Assembly: GCA_958402795.1 (NCBI GenBank)
Contig: CATXUX010000005.1
Span: 62,001 to 126,000, forward strand
DNA from: an uncultured Lachnospiraceae bacterium
Lineage (GTDB): Bacteria > Bacillota > Clostridia > Lachnospirales > Lachnospiraceae
Reading direction: 5' to 3'
DNA: 64,000 nucleotides
Each line of letters starts with the position of its first letter. The first letter of the stretch is position 1. Below the pieces are notes generated by a model that worked only from the letters and a program-made list of their open reading frames with translations, was not told where the DNA came from and ran no database searches. Below are positions 50,001 through 57,400 of this stretch, piece by piece. The translations under genes were made by a program, and so were the position numbers.

Positions 50001-50551
50001 ATTTCCAGCCGGATGAGGAAACCGGACGTCCCCGGGTTCATGACGGCGCAAAGGAAGTAGTCGGGGGTATGATCACGGAAAAAACGACGAAGATCACAAA
50101 GACAAACCAGTTGATGGCGTTTGTCACACTGGAAGATCTGCTCGGGACGGTGGAGATCGTTGTATTTCCACGGGACTACGAGAAGAACCGGGCATATCTT
50201 GAGGAGGATCAGAAGGTGTTCATCAAAGGACGCGTGTCTGAGGAGGATGAAAAACCGAGCAAGCTGATCTGTGAGAAAGTCATTCCGTTTGAGAGCAAAA
50301 AGCGGGAACTGTGGATTCAGTTTCCGGATAAGGCAGACTATCTGGAAAACGAACCGGCTGTATTCGGTGATCTTTCCGATTCGGAAGGAGAGGACGAGGT
50401 TGTGATCTACTGCCAGAAAGAACGGGCCATAAAACGGCTGCCGAGAAACCGCAATGTGCAGATCGGACCGCAGGTATTGAGCAGGTTGATGAATCGTTTT
50501 GGTGAAAAACGCGTAAAAGTGGTAGAAAAGACTATTGAAAACCGCGTATAA
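47078..50551 (+). CDS. dnaE: DNA polymerase III subunit alpha, DnaE type
   Basis: A 1157-residue C-family polymerase. The PHP domain opens the protein (HLHVHTEYSLLDG, about residues 5-17; a further His in DHGVMYG near 40). The polymerase core contains PGRGSAAGSIVSY near 354-366 and the catalytic aspartates in MPDIDVDFCYERR (near 394-406). Helix-hairpin-helix and OB-fold regions follow (ISGHPLEEYEDKW near 957, then GGMITEKTTKITKTNQLMAF). GAGGAGG precedes ATG 47078; the longer upstream frame would include promoter sequence. In low-GC Firmicutes DnaE extends primers before handing over to PolC, although some Lachnospiraceae rely on DnaE-type enzymes with PolC also present. Assignment is certain. 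Confidence 0.97.
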   Translation: MEFAHLHVHTEYSLLDGSNKIKEYVARVKELGMNSAAITDHGVMYGAVDFYKEAKKEGIKPILGCEVYVAPNSRFDRELTGGDDRYYHLVLLAENNQGYANLTKIVSKGFVEGYYYKPRVDKALLREYHEGIIALSACLAGEIPRYITKGLYEEAKQRALEYQDIFGKGNFFLELQDHGIPEQRMVNQRLMQMSEELGIDLVATNDVHYTYAEDAEAHDILLCIQTGKKLEDENRLRYEGGQYYVKSPEEMASLFPYALQALENTQRIADRCNVELEFHVTKLPKYDVPDGLSSWEYLNQLCWDGLERRYQNPGEELKERLRYELDTIRHMGYVDYFLIVWDFINYAKRNGIAVGPGRGSAAGSIVSYCLEITNIDPIRYNLLFERFLNPERVSMPDIDVDFCYERRPEVIDYVTRKYGKDRVVQIVTFGTMAARGVIRDVGRVMDMPYAQVDGIAKMIPQELNITIDKAMKMNPEFRSAYESDEQIKKLIDMSKRLEGLPRHSSMHAAGVVICQKSADEFVPLSRAQDGTIVTQYTMTTLEELGLLKMDFLGLRTLTVIQNAVNMARAKTPELDMEKINYDDKAVLDYIGTGKTDGIFQLESAGMKGFMKELKPHSLEDIIAGISLYRPGPMDFIPKYIRGKNDQSSITYDCPQLEPILEPTYGCIVYQEQVMQIVQTLAGYSLGRSDLLRRAMSKKKGDVMQKERQVFLYGDEATGVPGCIKNGIPEETANKIYDEMIDFAKYAFNKSHAAAYAVVAYQTAFLKYYYPVEFMAALMTSVIDNPSKVAEYIYTCRQMGIELLPPDINRGYADFSVDNGKIRYGLAAIKSIGKPVIHEIVADRESFGEFRNLEDFITRMSMKEALNKRVIENLIKAGALDCLGGTRKQFMSIYVQIADRVAQEKKYSMTGQMTLFDFVDEEQKKDFEIKMPNVGEYAKETKLAFEKEVLGVYISGHPLEEYEDKWKKSITASTMDFQPDEETGRPRVHDGAKEVVGGMITEKTTKITKTNQLMAFVTLEDLLGTVEIVVFPRDYEKNRAYLEEDQKVFIKGRVSEEDEKPSKLICEKVIPFESKKRELWIQFPDKADYLENEPAVFGDLSDSEGEDEVVIYCQKERAIKRLPRNRNVQIGPQVLSRLMNRFGEKRVKVVEKTIENRV

Positions 50552-50563
50552 ATCATGTAGAAT
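50535..50563 (+). promoter_or_regulatory. pfkA promoter
   Basis: TTGAAA (50535-50540), 17-base spacer, TAGAAT (50558-50563), overlapping the dnaE stop region. Confidence 0.55.
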
Positions 50564-50649
50564 AAATCCGAAATATGATTCGGTAAGAAAAAGACTGTCT
50601 GGCGAACAGACATGTTCGTTTACGATTATCAGGAAGGTGGATGAGTGAC

Positions 50650-51660
50650 ATGGCAGAAAATGAAAGAGAAGTAAGACAGGAAGAACTCGAAGATCCGATC
50701 CGTACGATCGGTGTACTGACGAGCGGAGGGGATGCACCGGGAATGAATGCAGCGATCCGTGCAGTCGTAAGAACAGGACTTTCCCATGGACTGAAGGTAC
50801 GCGGAATCCGCAGAGGATACCATGGACTTTTGAAAGAAGAGATTATTGATCTGTCAGCGCGCGACGTATCCGATACGATCCAGCGGGGCGGTACGATCCT
50901 GCAGACGGCGAGATGCAAAAGTATGCGGACGGAAGAGGGACAGCAGAAAGCAGCCGCGATCTGTAAGAAGTACGGAATCGACGGACTGGTCGTGATCGGA
51001 GGCGACGGTTCCTTTGCAGGCGCACAGAAGCTCTCAAACCTTGGCGTAAGGGTGATCGGTCTGCCGGGAACGATCGATCTGGACATCGCATGTACCGATT
51101 ATACGATCGGATTTGATACGGCGGTCAATACGGCAATGGAAGCAATCGACAAAGTGCGGGATACATCTACCTCCCATGAGCGGTGCAGTATCATCGAAGT
51201 AATGGGACACGATGCAGGATATCTGGCGCTGTGGTGCGGAATCGCCAACGGTGCGGAACGTATTCTGATGCCGGAAGAGCATGACTATGACGAGCAAGCG
51301 CTGATCAACGATATTATGGAATGCAGAAAACGCGGAAAGAAAAACTATATTATCATAAATGCAGAGGGAATCGGCGATACCATGAATATGGCGAAGAGAA
51401 TTGAAGCAGCGACCGGTATGGAGACGCGGGCAACCATTCTCGGACACATGCAGCGCGGCGGAAGTCCGACCTGTAAGGATCGTGTCTATGCGTCTATTAT
51501 GGGAGCGAAAGCGGTGGAACTGCTGCTGGAGGGCAAGACAAACCGCGTAGTCGGATACCGGGACGGAAAGTTTGTGGACTATGATATCAATGATGCGCTT
51601 GCTATGAAGAAGGAAGTCCCGGCAGACCAGTATGAGATTTCCAAGGTACTGGCACTCTAA
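50650..51660 (+). CDS. pfkA: 6-phosphofructokinase
   Basis: A 336-residue glycolytic kinase converting fructose 6-phosphate to the 1,6-bisphosphate. The N-terminal ATP loop is GVLTSGGDAPGMNAAIRA (about residues 21-38), the GGDGS motif with Gly at the position associated with ATP use is near 114-118, and the catalytic loop reads PGTIDLDIACTDY (near 137-149). Two differences from the E. coli wording are visible: TIDND becomes TIDLD, and the F6P-binding MGR becomes MGH in IEVMGHDAGY. The rest (ETRATILGHMQRGGSP) is normal. The ribosome site AGGAAGGTGG could serve ATG 50641 or 50650; I favour 50650 by spacing. Followed by murI and a DUF1934 gene in tight order. Confidence 0.94.
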   Translation: MAENEREVRQEELEDPIRTIGVLTSGGDAPGMNAAIRAVVRTGLSHGLKVRGIRRGYHGLLKEEIIDLSARDVSDTIQRGGTILQTARCKSMRTEEGQQKAAAICKKYGIDGLVVIGGDGSFAGAQKLSNLGVRVIGLPGTIDLDIACTDYTIGFDTAVNTAMEAIDKVRDTSTSHERCSIIEVMGHDAGYLALWCGIANGAERILMPEEHDYDEQALINDIMECRKRGKKNYIIINAEGIGDTMNMAKRIEAATGMETRATILGHMQRGGSPTCKDRVYASIMGAKAVELLLEGKTNRVVGYRDGKFVDYDINDALAMKKEVPADQYEISKVLAL

Positions 51661-51685
51661 AAGAAAACAGAAGAGGGCATGAGAT

Positions 51686-52504
51686 GTGAGCAGTAAAAAG
51701 ACCGCGCCGGTTGGCGTGTTTGATTCCGGAGTCGGGGGACTCACGGTGATGCGTGAGATCGTCCGGCAGATCCCGGAAGAAGATATCGTATATTTCGGGG
51801 ACACGGCACGTGTCCCCTACGGAAGCAAGTCGCGCAAGACGATCATTCGTTTTTCGGAACAGATCATTCGTTTTCTAATGACAAAAGAAGTAAAAGCAAT
51901 CGTGATCGCCTGCAATACGGCGAGTGCTCTGGCGCTGGATACGGTACGCGAGGAGTTTGACATACCGATTCTGGGAGTCGTGGTTCCGGGGGCGAGAGCT
52001 GCGGTGGAAGCAACGAAGCGCAGAAAGATCGGCGTGGTCGGAACGGATGCCACGGTCAACAGCGGGATGTATACGAAGATCATTCAGGGGATGGATCCCG
52101 GTATTCAGGTAATTGAGAAGGCTTGTCCGCTGTTTGTCCCGCTTGTGGAAGAGGGATTTAAAGAGCATATTGTGACGCAGGAGATCATTGAATATTATCT
52201 GCAGTCCATGAAGGATTCCGACATCGATGCGATGATCCTCGGCTGTACCCACTATCCGCTTCTGCGCTCCAAGATCCGCGCGTATATGGGAGATGGAATC
52301 CAGATCGTGAACCCCGCTTATGAGACGGCAATGGATCTCAAAAAGCTGCTCGCAGAGCGAGAGATGGCGAATGACCGGAGTGAAGGAGAGAGCCGGTATG
52401 AGTTCTATGTCAGCGATATGGCAGAAAAATTCCGGCATTTTGCAAACACTGTGATGCCGTTCGATGTGCCGGAGACCAATGTGATCAATATTGAAGGGTT
52501 TTAA
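51686..52504 (+). CDS. murI: Glutamate racemase
   Basis: A 272-residue racemase that supplies D-Glu for peptidoglycan. The start GTG 51686 follows an AGAAGAGGG site. The family opening VGVFDSGVGGLTVMREI (about residues 9-25) contains the substrate-binding Asp-Ser, PYGSKS follows, the first catalytic Cys is in IACNTASALALD (near 74) and the second in LGCTHYPLLRSK (near 188). GTDATVNSGMYTKII is also typical. It sits 25 bases after pfkA and 3 bases before the DUF1934 gene. Together with murF and ddl elsewhere in the window it covers cell-wall precursor supply. Confidence 0.96.
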   Translation: MSSKKTAPVGVFDSGVGGLTVMREIVRQIPEEDIVYFGDTARVPYGSKSRKTIIRFSEQIIRFLMTKEVKAIVIACNTASALALDTVREEFDIPILGVVVPGARAAVEATKRRKIGVVGTDATVNSGMYTKIIQGMDPGIQVIEKACPLFVPLVEEGFKEHIVTQEIIEYYLQSMKDSDIDAMILGCTHYPLLRSKIRAYMGDGIQIVNPAYETAMDLKKLLAEREMANDRSEGESRYEFYVSDMAEKFRHFANTVMPFDVPETNVINIEGF

Positions 52505-52507
52505 AAA

Positions 52508-52963
52508 ATGACAAGAGATGTTTTAGTCAGTATTTCAGGCTTACAGACAGAACTGGCCGCAGGCATAGAGATGGAGGACGCCGGAGAAGACGAACCGATC
52601 GAGGTGGTGACTCCGGCACAGTATTTCTGTAAAAACGGAAAACACTATATCTTATACGATGAAGTGTCCGAAGGAATTTCCGGGACAACAAAGAATAAGA
52701 TCAAGATCACCGGGGATGAATGTATGGAAGTCATGAAGTCCGGGGTGACCAATTCACATATGATTTTTGAAAAGAACAAAAAGAATTTCACCTATTATCA
52801 GACACCGTTCGGGCAGATGCTTGTGGGAATCCGCACGAAGAATATGGAGGTGAATGTCTCCGAGAAGAACATCGATGTGTCGGTAGACTATGAGCTGGAC
52901 GTCAACCATGAACCATTAGCGGACTGTGAGATTAAACTGAATATTATGGAAAACGGAAATTAA
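52508..52963 (+). CDS. DUF1934 (YwiB-like) beta-barrel protein
   Basis: A 151-residue protein beginning MTRDVLVSISGLQTE with the family pattern of alternating strands (YILYDEVSEGISGTTKNKIKI, FTYYQTPFGQMLVGIRTKNM, DVSVDYELDVN). DUF1934 proteins such as Bacillus YwiB have a calycin-like beta barrel with unknown ligand. It has no signal peptide. It starts 3 bases after murI, in the common order murI-ywiB of Firmicutes, and ends in a hairpin whose left arm starts at the stop codon. The start is the ATG right after the murI stop; the murI end provides only a weak ribosome site, so translation is probably coupled. Confidence 0.88.
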   Translation: MTRDVLVSISGLQTELAAGIEMEDAGEDEPIEVVTPAQYFCKNGKHYILYDEVSEGISGTTKNKIKITGDECMEVMKSGVTNSHMIFEKNKKNFTYYQTPFGQMLVGIRTKNMEVNVSEKNIDVSVDYELDVNHEPLADCEIKLNIMENGN

Positions 52964-52988
52964 GAGCGGCGCAGAGAGAGCCGCTCTT
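52962..52988 (+). terminator. Probable terminator of the pfkA-murI transcript
   Basis: AAGAGCGGC (52962-52970) and GCCGCTCTT (52980-52988) form a strong 9-bp stem, but only a weak T-rich tail follows. Confidence 0.6.
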
Positions 52989-53020
52989 ATGTATTTATGC
53001 CGGTATCTGTACAGAAAAGT

Positions 53021-53881
53021 TTACTCGTCACACTGATACCATAATTCTGCCATTCCGAGACGTGCGACGTCTCCCTTACGGAAACCGGATTCTTCGTAGG
53101 CGCCTGTGATCGAACCGTCCAGCAGACCGGAAGTCAGATCGAGATAATCCTTAATGATCTGTCTGGGTATGGTAACGGCATCGTGACCCACACCTAATAC
53201 GTCATAGTGCTCTTTCATGGACCAGAGCTTTGCCATTGTCTGATGGCAGTTTCGGATCAATACCGGGTCATTATTCGGCTGGCGCATCAGAATGATTCCG
53301 ACATTTGCTGTATCTCCGCTGAACAGAATCTGGCTTGTCGGATCCAGAAAACACATTTCCCCCGGGGTATGTCCGGGTGTATGGATCGCTTTTAAAACAC
53401 GACCGCCCAGGTCAAATTCCATGCCGTCTGTGACCGGTTTCCAGTCAAACTCCATGCTTCCGCTTTGTTCCGGGAGCTGGGCAAGCAACTCTTCTACTTG
53501 TAATTCCGGGCAGCGGATCGGGGCGCGGGTCCGGATATAGAAGCTGCGTACCGCATTCAGGTCAGAACTGCCCATAAGCTGTTTCATCTGTTCTGATGAA
53601 TCATGCAGGCTATTACCATCGTCAGGGTGCAGATATACCGGGACGCCCGGGAACTGACCCACACCGCCCGCATGGTCAAAATGACCATGCGTCAGCAAAA
53701 TGATAAGAGGTTTGTCTGTGAGTTCACATACGCACTTTGCCAGATTTCCGATGCCGCAGCCGGTGTCGATGAGAGCTGCACGTTCAGTTCCTTCTGCAAG
53801 AAATGCGTTTACCAGGTTAAACTCGCTCAGACACCAGGTATGCGGCGCAATCTGTGTTATTTTGTGTCTTGGCTCTGCCAT
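53021..53881 (-). CDS. MBL-fold metallo-hydrolase
   Basis: A 286-residue metallo-beta-lactamase-fold enzyme with the zinc motif THGHFDHAGG (His65, His67, Asp69, His70). Further metal ligands are in the TPGHTPG segment near residue 168 and DVLGVGHDAVTIP near 247. No signal peptide is present. It is the last gene of a three-gene unit (LacI regulator, GPH symporter, this hydrolase), overlapping the symporter stop by one base (TAATG), so it is likely involved in use of the imported sugar or an acyl/lactone derivative of it. MBL enzymes cleave thioesters, lactones, phosphodiesters and more; the substrate here is not predictable. Motif assignment is firm. Confidence 0.88.
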   Translation of the reverse strand: MAEPRHKITQIAPHTWCLSEFNLVNAFLAEGTERAALIDTGCGIGNLAKCVCELTDKPLIILLTHGHFDHAGGVGQFPGVPVYLHPDDGNSLHDSSEQMKQLMGSSDLNAVRSFYIRTRAPIRCPELQVEELLAQLPEQSGSMEFDWKPVTDGMEFDLGGRVLKAIHTPGHTPGEMCFLDPTSQILFSGDTANVGIILMRQPNNDPVLIRNCHQTMAKLWSMKEHYDVLGVGHDAVTIPRQIIKDYLDLTSGLLDGSITGAYEESGFRKGDVARLGMAELWYQCDE

Positions 53882-55338
53882 TATTTGTTCATCTCCTTTA
53901 AGATTTTTTCTTCCTTTTCTTCACTCTGTTCACGCAGTGTTTCACTGATTTCCGCCATCTTTGCGTCGCTGATATTATAGATAAATTTGTAACAGATAAA
54001 AACCAGCAGACATCCGATCATCGGCCAGCAGCCTCCGAACAGTTTGATCCGGTCGGCAACTCCGGCAGCCTGTGCGACCGCGCTGACGCCCGGATTATAA
54101 CCAAGCGCTTCCAGCACCAGCGTGATCAGGGAAGAAGAGGCACTGGATGCAAAGAATACAATAAAGGTGATCGTCGCGTAAACGGTGCCGTCGTTGCGCT
54201 GTCCTGTCAGGTAAGCCTGATAGTCTACTGCGTCTGCGATCATCGCCCACAGCAGCAGGCCGGACGCTGTCGTGCAGCATGCTGCACCAAGCTGGCAGAT
54301 CACCCATGTTACCGGAGTCATCGGTGCAAACGCGGTAATGGCATAGCAGACGGCGGCGCCGAGTGTCGGCCATGTGACAAGGTTCTTTTTTCCGAACTTC
54401 GTAACCAGCGGTTTGATAAAGAGCATACCGACGATCATGGGAACCATACTGATCAGAGAACTTACAGACAGCATGGAAGTATCCTGAAAATATACCATAA
54501 ATACATATTGGTTTGTGATGGATACCGGTTGTGTAAACAGCTTGGTTGCAACGTAAGCAAGTACGACCGCGATCATGATCCGGTTTTTCAAAAATGATTT
54601 CATAACCTGCCAGTAATTCACTTTTTCGCCCGCAGCACTCACATTACTGTCCGGAGTAACAAGGACACGCTCTGAGATCAGGTTATGGGCGATCAGCAGA
54701 CAGACGATACAGAACACGCCGAGAATTACACTCAGCAGAATAAACCGGCTGGCAATCGGATCGCTGTTTTCATCAAACAAAAGCATCGGCGCAACGGTGG
54801 TGGGAATAATATTTCCCAGCAGGCTGCCGATTGAGCGGAAGTTAGACAACTCACTGCGCTGTGTCATATCTGTCGTAATGATATTCGACATCGCGCCGTA
54901 TGGTACGTTAATGAACGTTCCGACGATTCCCCAGATAAAATACATGATCAGCACCCATGCAATTTTTGCCGCATAAGGCATGTCCTGTACATTGAGAAAC
55001 AGAATTACAGTAAAAATTGCATATGGAAGCGCAAACCACTTCAGATAAGGCTTCATCTTTCCGTTTTTTGTTGCCGCGCGGTTGTCAACAGTTCGTCCGA
55101 TAAACGTATCGTTCAGCGCGTCCAATGCCTTGCAGATGAATATAATTGCTGCAAAATGTGTTGCACGCACGCCCAGGATATTTTCACAAAATAACATCAG
55201 GTAACTGTTTACAATAACCTGCAGGCTGTTAAAACCCAGATCTCCGCACATATATCCGATTTTATCTTTCAGGCCGAATGCAGGCGCGTTTGTGACTTTT
55301 CTTACATAATCTTCATTTAGCTTAGCCATCGCTTTCAT
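53881..55338 (-). CDS. GPH-family (MelB-like) sugar:cation symporter
   Basis: A 485-residue MFS protein of the glycoside-pentoside-hexuronide family with about 12 spans. GPH features are DKIGYMCGDLGFNSLQVIVNS at the start (about residues 22-42), the cation-binding region NDTFIGRTVDNRA near 76-88 and YGAMSNIITTDMTQRSELS near 144-162. The ATG at 55338 has AGGAGGAG upstream and its first 17 bases overlap the end of the LacI gene, a coupling arrangement. The MBL hydrolase gene starts on its stop. The cassette is under the LacI protein and its operator cluster, implying sugar induction. GPH carriers transport glucuronides, melibiose, xylosides and similar sugars; which one is unknown. Confidence 0.9.
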   Translation of the reverse strand: MKAMAKLNEDYVRKVTNAPAFGLKDKIGYMCGDLGFNSLQVIVNSYLMLFCENILGVRATHFAAIIFICKALDALNDTFIGRTVDNRAATKNGKMKPYLKWFALPYAIFTVILFLNVQDMPYAAKIAWVLIMYFIWGIVGTFINVPYGAMSNIITTDMTQRSELSNFRSIGSLLGNIIPTTVAPMLLFDENSDPIASRFILLSVILGVFCIVCLLIAHNLISERVLVTPDSNVSAAGEKVNYWQVMKSFLKNRIMIAVVLAYVATKLFTQPVSITNQYVFMVYFQDTSMLSVSSLISMVPMIVGMLFIKPLVTKFGKKNLVTWPTLGAAVCYAITAFAPMTPVTWVICQLGAACCTTASGLLLWAMIADAVDYQAYLTGQRNDGTVYATITFIVFFASSASSSLITLVLEALGYNPGVSAVAQAAGVADRIKLFGGCWPMIGCLLVFICYKFIYNISDAKMAEISETLREQSEEKEEKILKEMNK

Positions 55339-56404
55339 AGTGGCTCTCCTCCTTGTGTTTGTAGTACATGTTACTGTTTGCACGCAGGACGATGCGCGGC
55401 GTTACCCGGTACACCGTCTGTAGAGGAACATTTTTGGCCAGATGCTCCATCATCAGACGAAGCGCCAGATAACCGATTTTTTCCGGCCGCTTGTCAATGA
55501 CAGCATCTAATGTTCCATTTTGGAGAGCTTCGTAACTTTCATCAAATAGTTCACTGCCGATCACCGTATAGTTCCCGGGACGATCGTTCAGCGCTTTGAG
55601 CATGGAAACGGTATGGCGCGCGCAGGTAGCGTATATTCCTGTGAGATCCGGTGTTTCATTGATTAGTTTTGTGATTGCATCTGTCTGGTCTGTCAGAAGA
55701 TCAAAATCCATTGCGTGTATTTTCAGGTCGTCCCGCCGGGCGTTCAGGCATTCTCTGAAAATGCGCCCGTTTTGATCACCATCCCGAAGAGACTGGTTCA
55801 GTAGTAGAACCGTCCCGCTGTTATGAACAAATTTTGACATCAGTTCACTTGCCAGATCTGCGGCAAGAGCATCGTCCACAGCGACGCAGGGAATATCTTC
55901 AGTCCCTTCCGGCGCACGTTCCATGCAGATGATCGGGATTCCGCTTCCGATGAGACGGTTCGCCCAGGTAAGCTGTTCCATATCCATGTCAATGTTATAG
56001 AGGATTACCCCATCAAAATGTACCGGCTGTGCCCGGTAAATCCGTTTCAGGTACGTCGCGGCACTAAATTCTCCTCGCTGATTGACAGACATATAAAATT
56101 CCTGAAACACGACATTATAATTTCCAAGCTCAGAACGTGCTTTCAGATATCCGTTTAACATCTGCTGCAGAAAATACCGTGAACGTTCCTCATTCTCCGG
56201 AAAAATCAACGCAATGTTCAGCGTACTCCTGCGCAGCGAGGAAGCAGTCAGATTTACCGAATACTCATGTTCCTTTGCAATGCGCAGAATTCGTTTTCTG
56301 ACCTCCTCACTACAGCCTTCTTTTCCATTTAGCACACGGTGCACCGTGGTAAGCGATACACCCGCCTCCTCAGCGATTTGTTTTAAAGTTACTTTTGTCC
56401 CCAT
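55322..56404 (-). CDS. LacI-family transcriptional regulator
   Basis: A 360-residue regulator. The helix-turn-helix reads VTLKQIAEEAGVSLTTVHRVLNG (about residues 4-26; residues TT-x-HR replace the commonest TVSRV), and a periplasmic-binding-protein-like sugar domain fills the rest, with substrate-site stretches NIALIFPENEERSR near 65 and GIYATCARHT near 228. The start is ATG 56404 with GAGGTG upstream, three codons inside a slightly longer frame. It overlaps the GPH gene by 17 bases and is the first gene of its own operon. Operator-like repeats and a consensus promoter lie directly upstream, so it most likely represses itself with the transporter until sugar appears. Ligand unknown. Confidence 0.93.
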   Translation of the reverse strand: MGTKVTLKQIAEEAGVSLTTVHRVLNGKEGCSEEVRKRILRIAKEHEYSVNLTASSLRRSTLNIALIFPENEERSRYFLQQMLNGYLKARSELGNYNVVFQEFYMSVNQRGEFSAATYLKRIYRAQPVHFDGVILYNIDMDMEQLTWANRLIGSGIPIICMERAPEGTEDIPCVAVDDALAADLASELMSKFVHNSGTVLLLNQSLRDGDQNGRIFRECLNARRDDLKIHAMDFDLLTDQTDAITKLINETPDLTGIYATCARHTVSMLKALNDRPGNYTVIGSELFDESYEALQNGTLDAVIDKRPEKIGYLALRLMMEHLAKNVPLQTVYRVTPRIVLRANSNMYYKHKEESHYESDG

Positions 56405-56442
56405 AATCACACCTCATTTGACTTTGCCGGCCAGCGATAAAC

Positions 56443-56518
56443 TTACGAAAAATTTTTACGAAAAATTTTACGAAAACGTTTTATCAAATTTGTGTGCGTA
56501 TTATATATAAGTTTTCGT
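56443..56518 (-). promoter_or_regulatory. LacI operator cluster
   Basis: Three near-direct repeats of TTACGAAAA (starting 56443, 56456 and 56468, period 13 then 12) end in the perfect palindrome AAAACGTTTT (56473-56482), the central CG being characteristic of LacI-family operators. An inverted copy GTTTTCGT lies at 56511-56518, overlapping the promoter spacer. Confidence 0.6.
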
Positions 56519-56528
56519 GGTTTTGTAA
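56500..56528 (-). promoter_or_regulatory. Promoter of the LacI-GPH-MBL operon
   Basis: On the minus strand TTACAA (56528-56523), 17-base spacer, perfect TATAAT (56505-56500). The transcription start would fall just upstream of the operator palindrome. Confidence 0.6.
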
Positions 56529-56620
56529 ATAGACAGAATCCACAAAAATCCGGCAATATTTTGTGCAAAATGATGAATTAAAAAGGGATAAATATAAAAA
56601 AGAAGACAAATTGATAAAAA

Positions 56621-56659
56621 GAAGAAAAAAAGAAGAGTTCCGCTTTTCAGCAGAACTCT
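56621..56659 (-). terminator. Rho-independent terminator of the small membrane protein gene
   Basis: On the minus strand AGAGTTCTGC (56659-56650) pairs with GCGGAACTCT (56643-56634), loop of six bases, then a T-rich run (TCTTTTTTTC). Confidence 0.88.
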
Positions 56660-56664
56660 TTACC

Positions 56665-57117
56665 CTACTTTTTCTCGGTTTTGTCTTTCCTGAATCTGTC
56701 AAGAAACTTTTTCTTCTTCGGTGCTTCCAAAGGTCCGCGTAAGCCTCTTGCGGCGGATATGTAAATCCCGCTGATCGTTGCTTTGATCTCTTTCTTGACC
56801 GGGAGCAGCGGATAGACCTCGGGATCACACATCAGTGTCATGATCCTTGGACCGACCTTTGCTTTCACAACCGGAACCTTGCTTCTGCGGAGATACTTTG
56901 GTGTATTTTCAAGAACTACTGCCGGAAAACCGGCGTCCTTTAATCGCATCTTCTTTTTATCAATGACCAACATATTCACTGTCTGTGCGGCTGCAGCCAT
57001 CTGTTCCTGCTGTTCGGCCTGCTTTTTCTCGGTTCTCTTCCCAAAGAAATACAGTGCGATCAGAGCAGCAACCAGTACGACTATGACTACCAGTAACACA
57101 ATCATTCCTGTACTCAC
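56665..57117 (-). CDS. Single-span membrane protein of unknown family (150 aa)
   Basis: I do not recognise this gene. The start is GTG 57117 with GGAGGG seven bases upstream. A single hydrophobic span (about residues 5-26, rich in Val, Leu and Ile) is followed by a basic stretch GKRTEKKQAEQQEQ and then a compact soluble part of about 100 residues: MLVIDKKKMRLKDAGFPAVV, then SKVPVVKAKVGPRIMTLMCD and a Lys-rich end. The topology would put the soluble part inside the cell (N-out). The basic C-terminal domain with PVVKAKVGP looks like a small beta domain that could bind nucleic acid or lipid headgroups, but that is a guess. The gene is monocistronic with its own terminator and stands next to the foldase gene on the other strand. 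Confidence 0.6.
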   Translation of the reverse strand: MSTGMIVLLVVIVVLVAALIALYFFGKRTEKKQAEQQEQMAAAAQTVNMLVIDKKKMRLKDAGFPAVVLENTPKYLRRSKVPVVKAKVGPRIMTLMCDPEVYPLLPVKKEIKATISGIYISAARGLRGPLEAPKKKKFLDRFRKDKTEKK

Positions 57118-57234
57118 GGCAAACCCTCCTACTATTTTTTTCACGAGTAGTATTGTAACATTGTTTTGCAGGAAGTGCAAGCAAAAGTGAAATTTCAATA
57201 AATTTTGCCGACGACTTTTATTCGAGTGGAAAAT

Positions 57235-57371
57235 ATGGTATTATATGAACACTTGGCGAGGTCATTTCGAGCCTAGTGAGAATATATGCCTGGACACTTA
57301 GCGAGGTATTTCACGAGCATAGTGAACATGGTATTATATGAACACTTGGCGAGGTTATTTCGAGCCTGGCG
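57235..57371 (+). repeat. Three spaced copies of a ~29-base hairpin-like repeat
   Basis: CACTTGGCGAGG...TCGAGCCTAGTG (57250-57278), a variant CACTTAGCGAGG...ACGAGCATAGTG (57295-57324) and CACTTGGCGAGG...TCGAGCCTGGCG (57343-57371) occur at 45 and 48 base spacing. Copies one and three share 28 bases more upstream (from ATGGTATTATATG, 57235 and 57328). Each copy has weakly self-complementary ends (CACTTGGC versus GCCTAGTG). The array ends 29 bases before the foldase start. Confidence 0.75.
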
Positions 57372-57400
57372 ACAAGATAGAAATGTGAGGAGAAAAGCAA

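Noticed and set aside
57235..57371. CRISPR array
   Set aside because: Only three copies, spacers of 16-19 bases, two copies share flanking sequence, and no cas genes are present.
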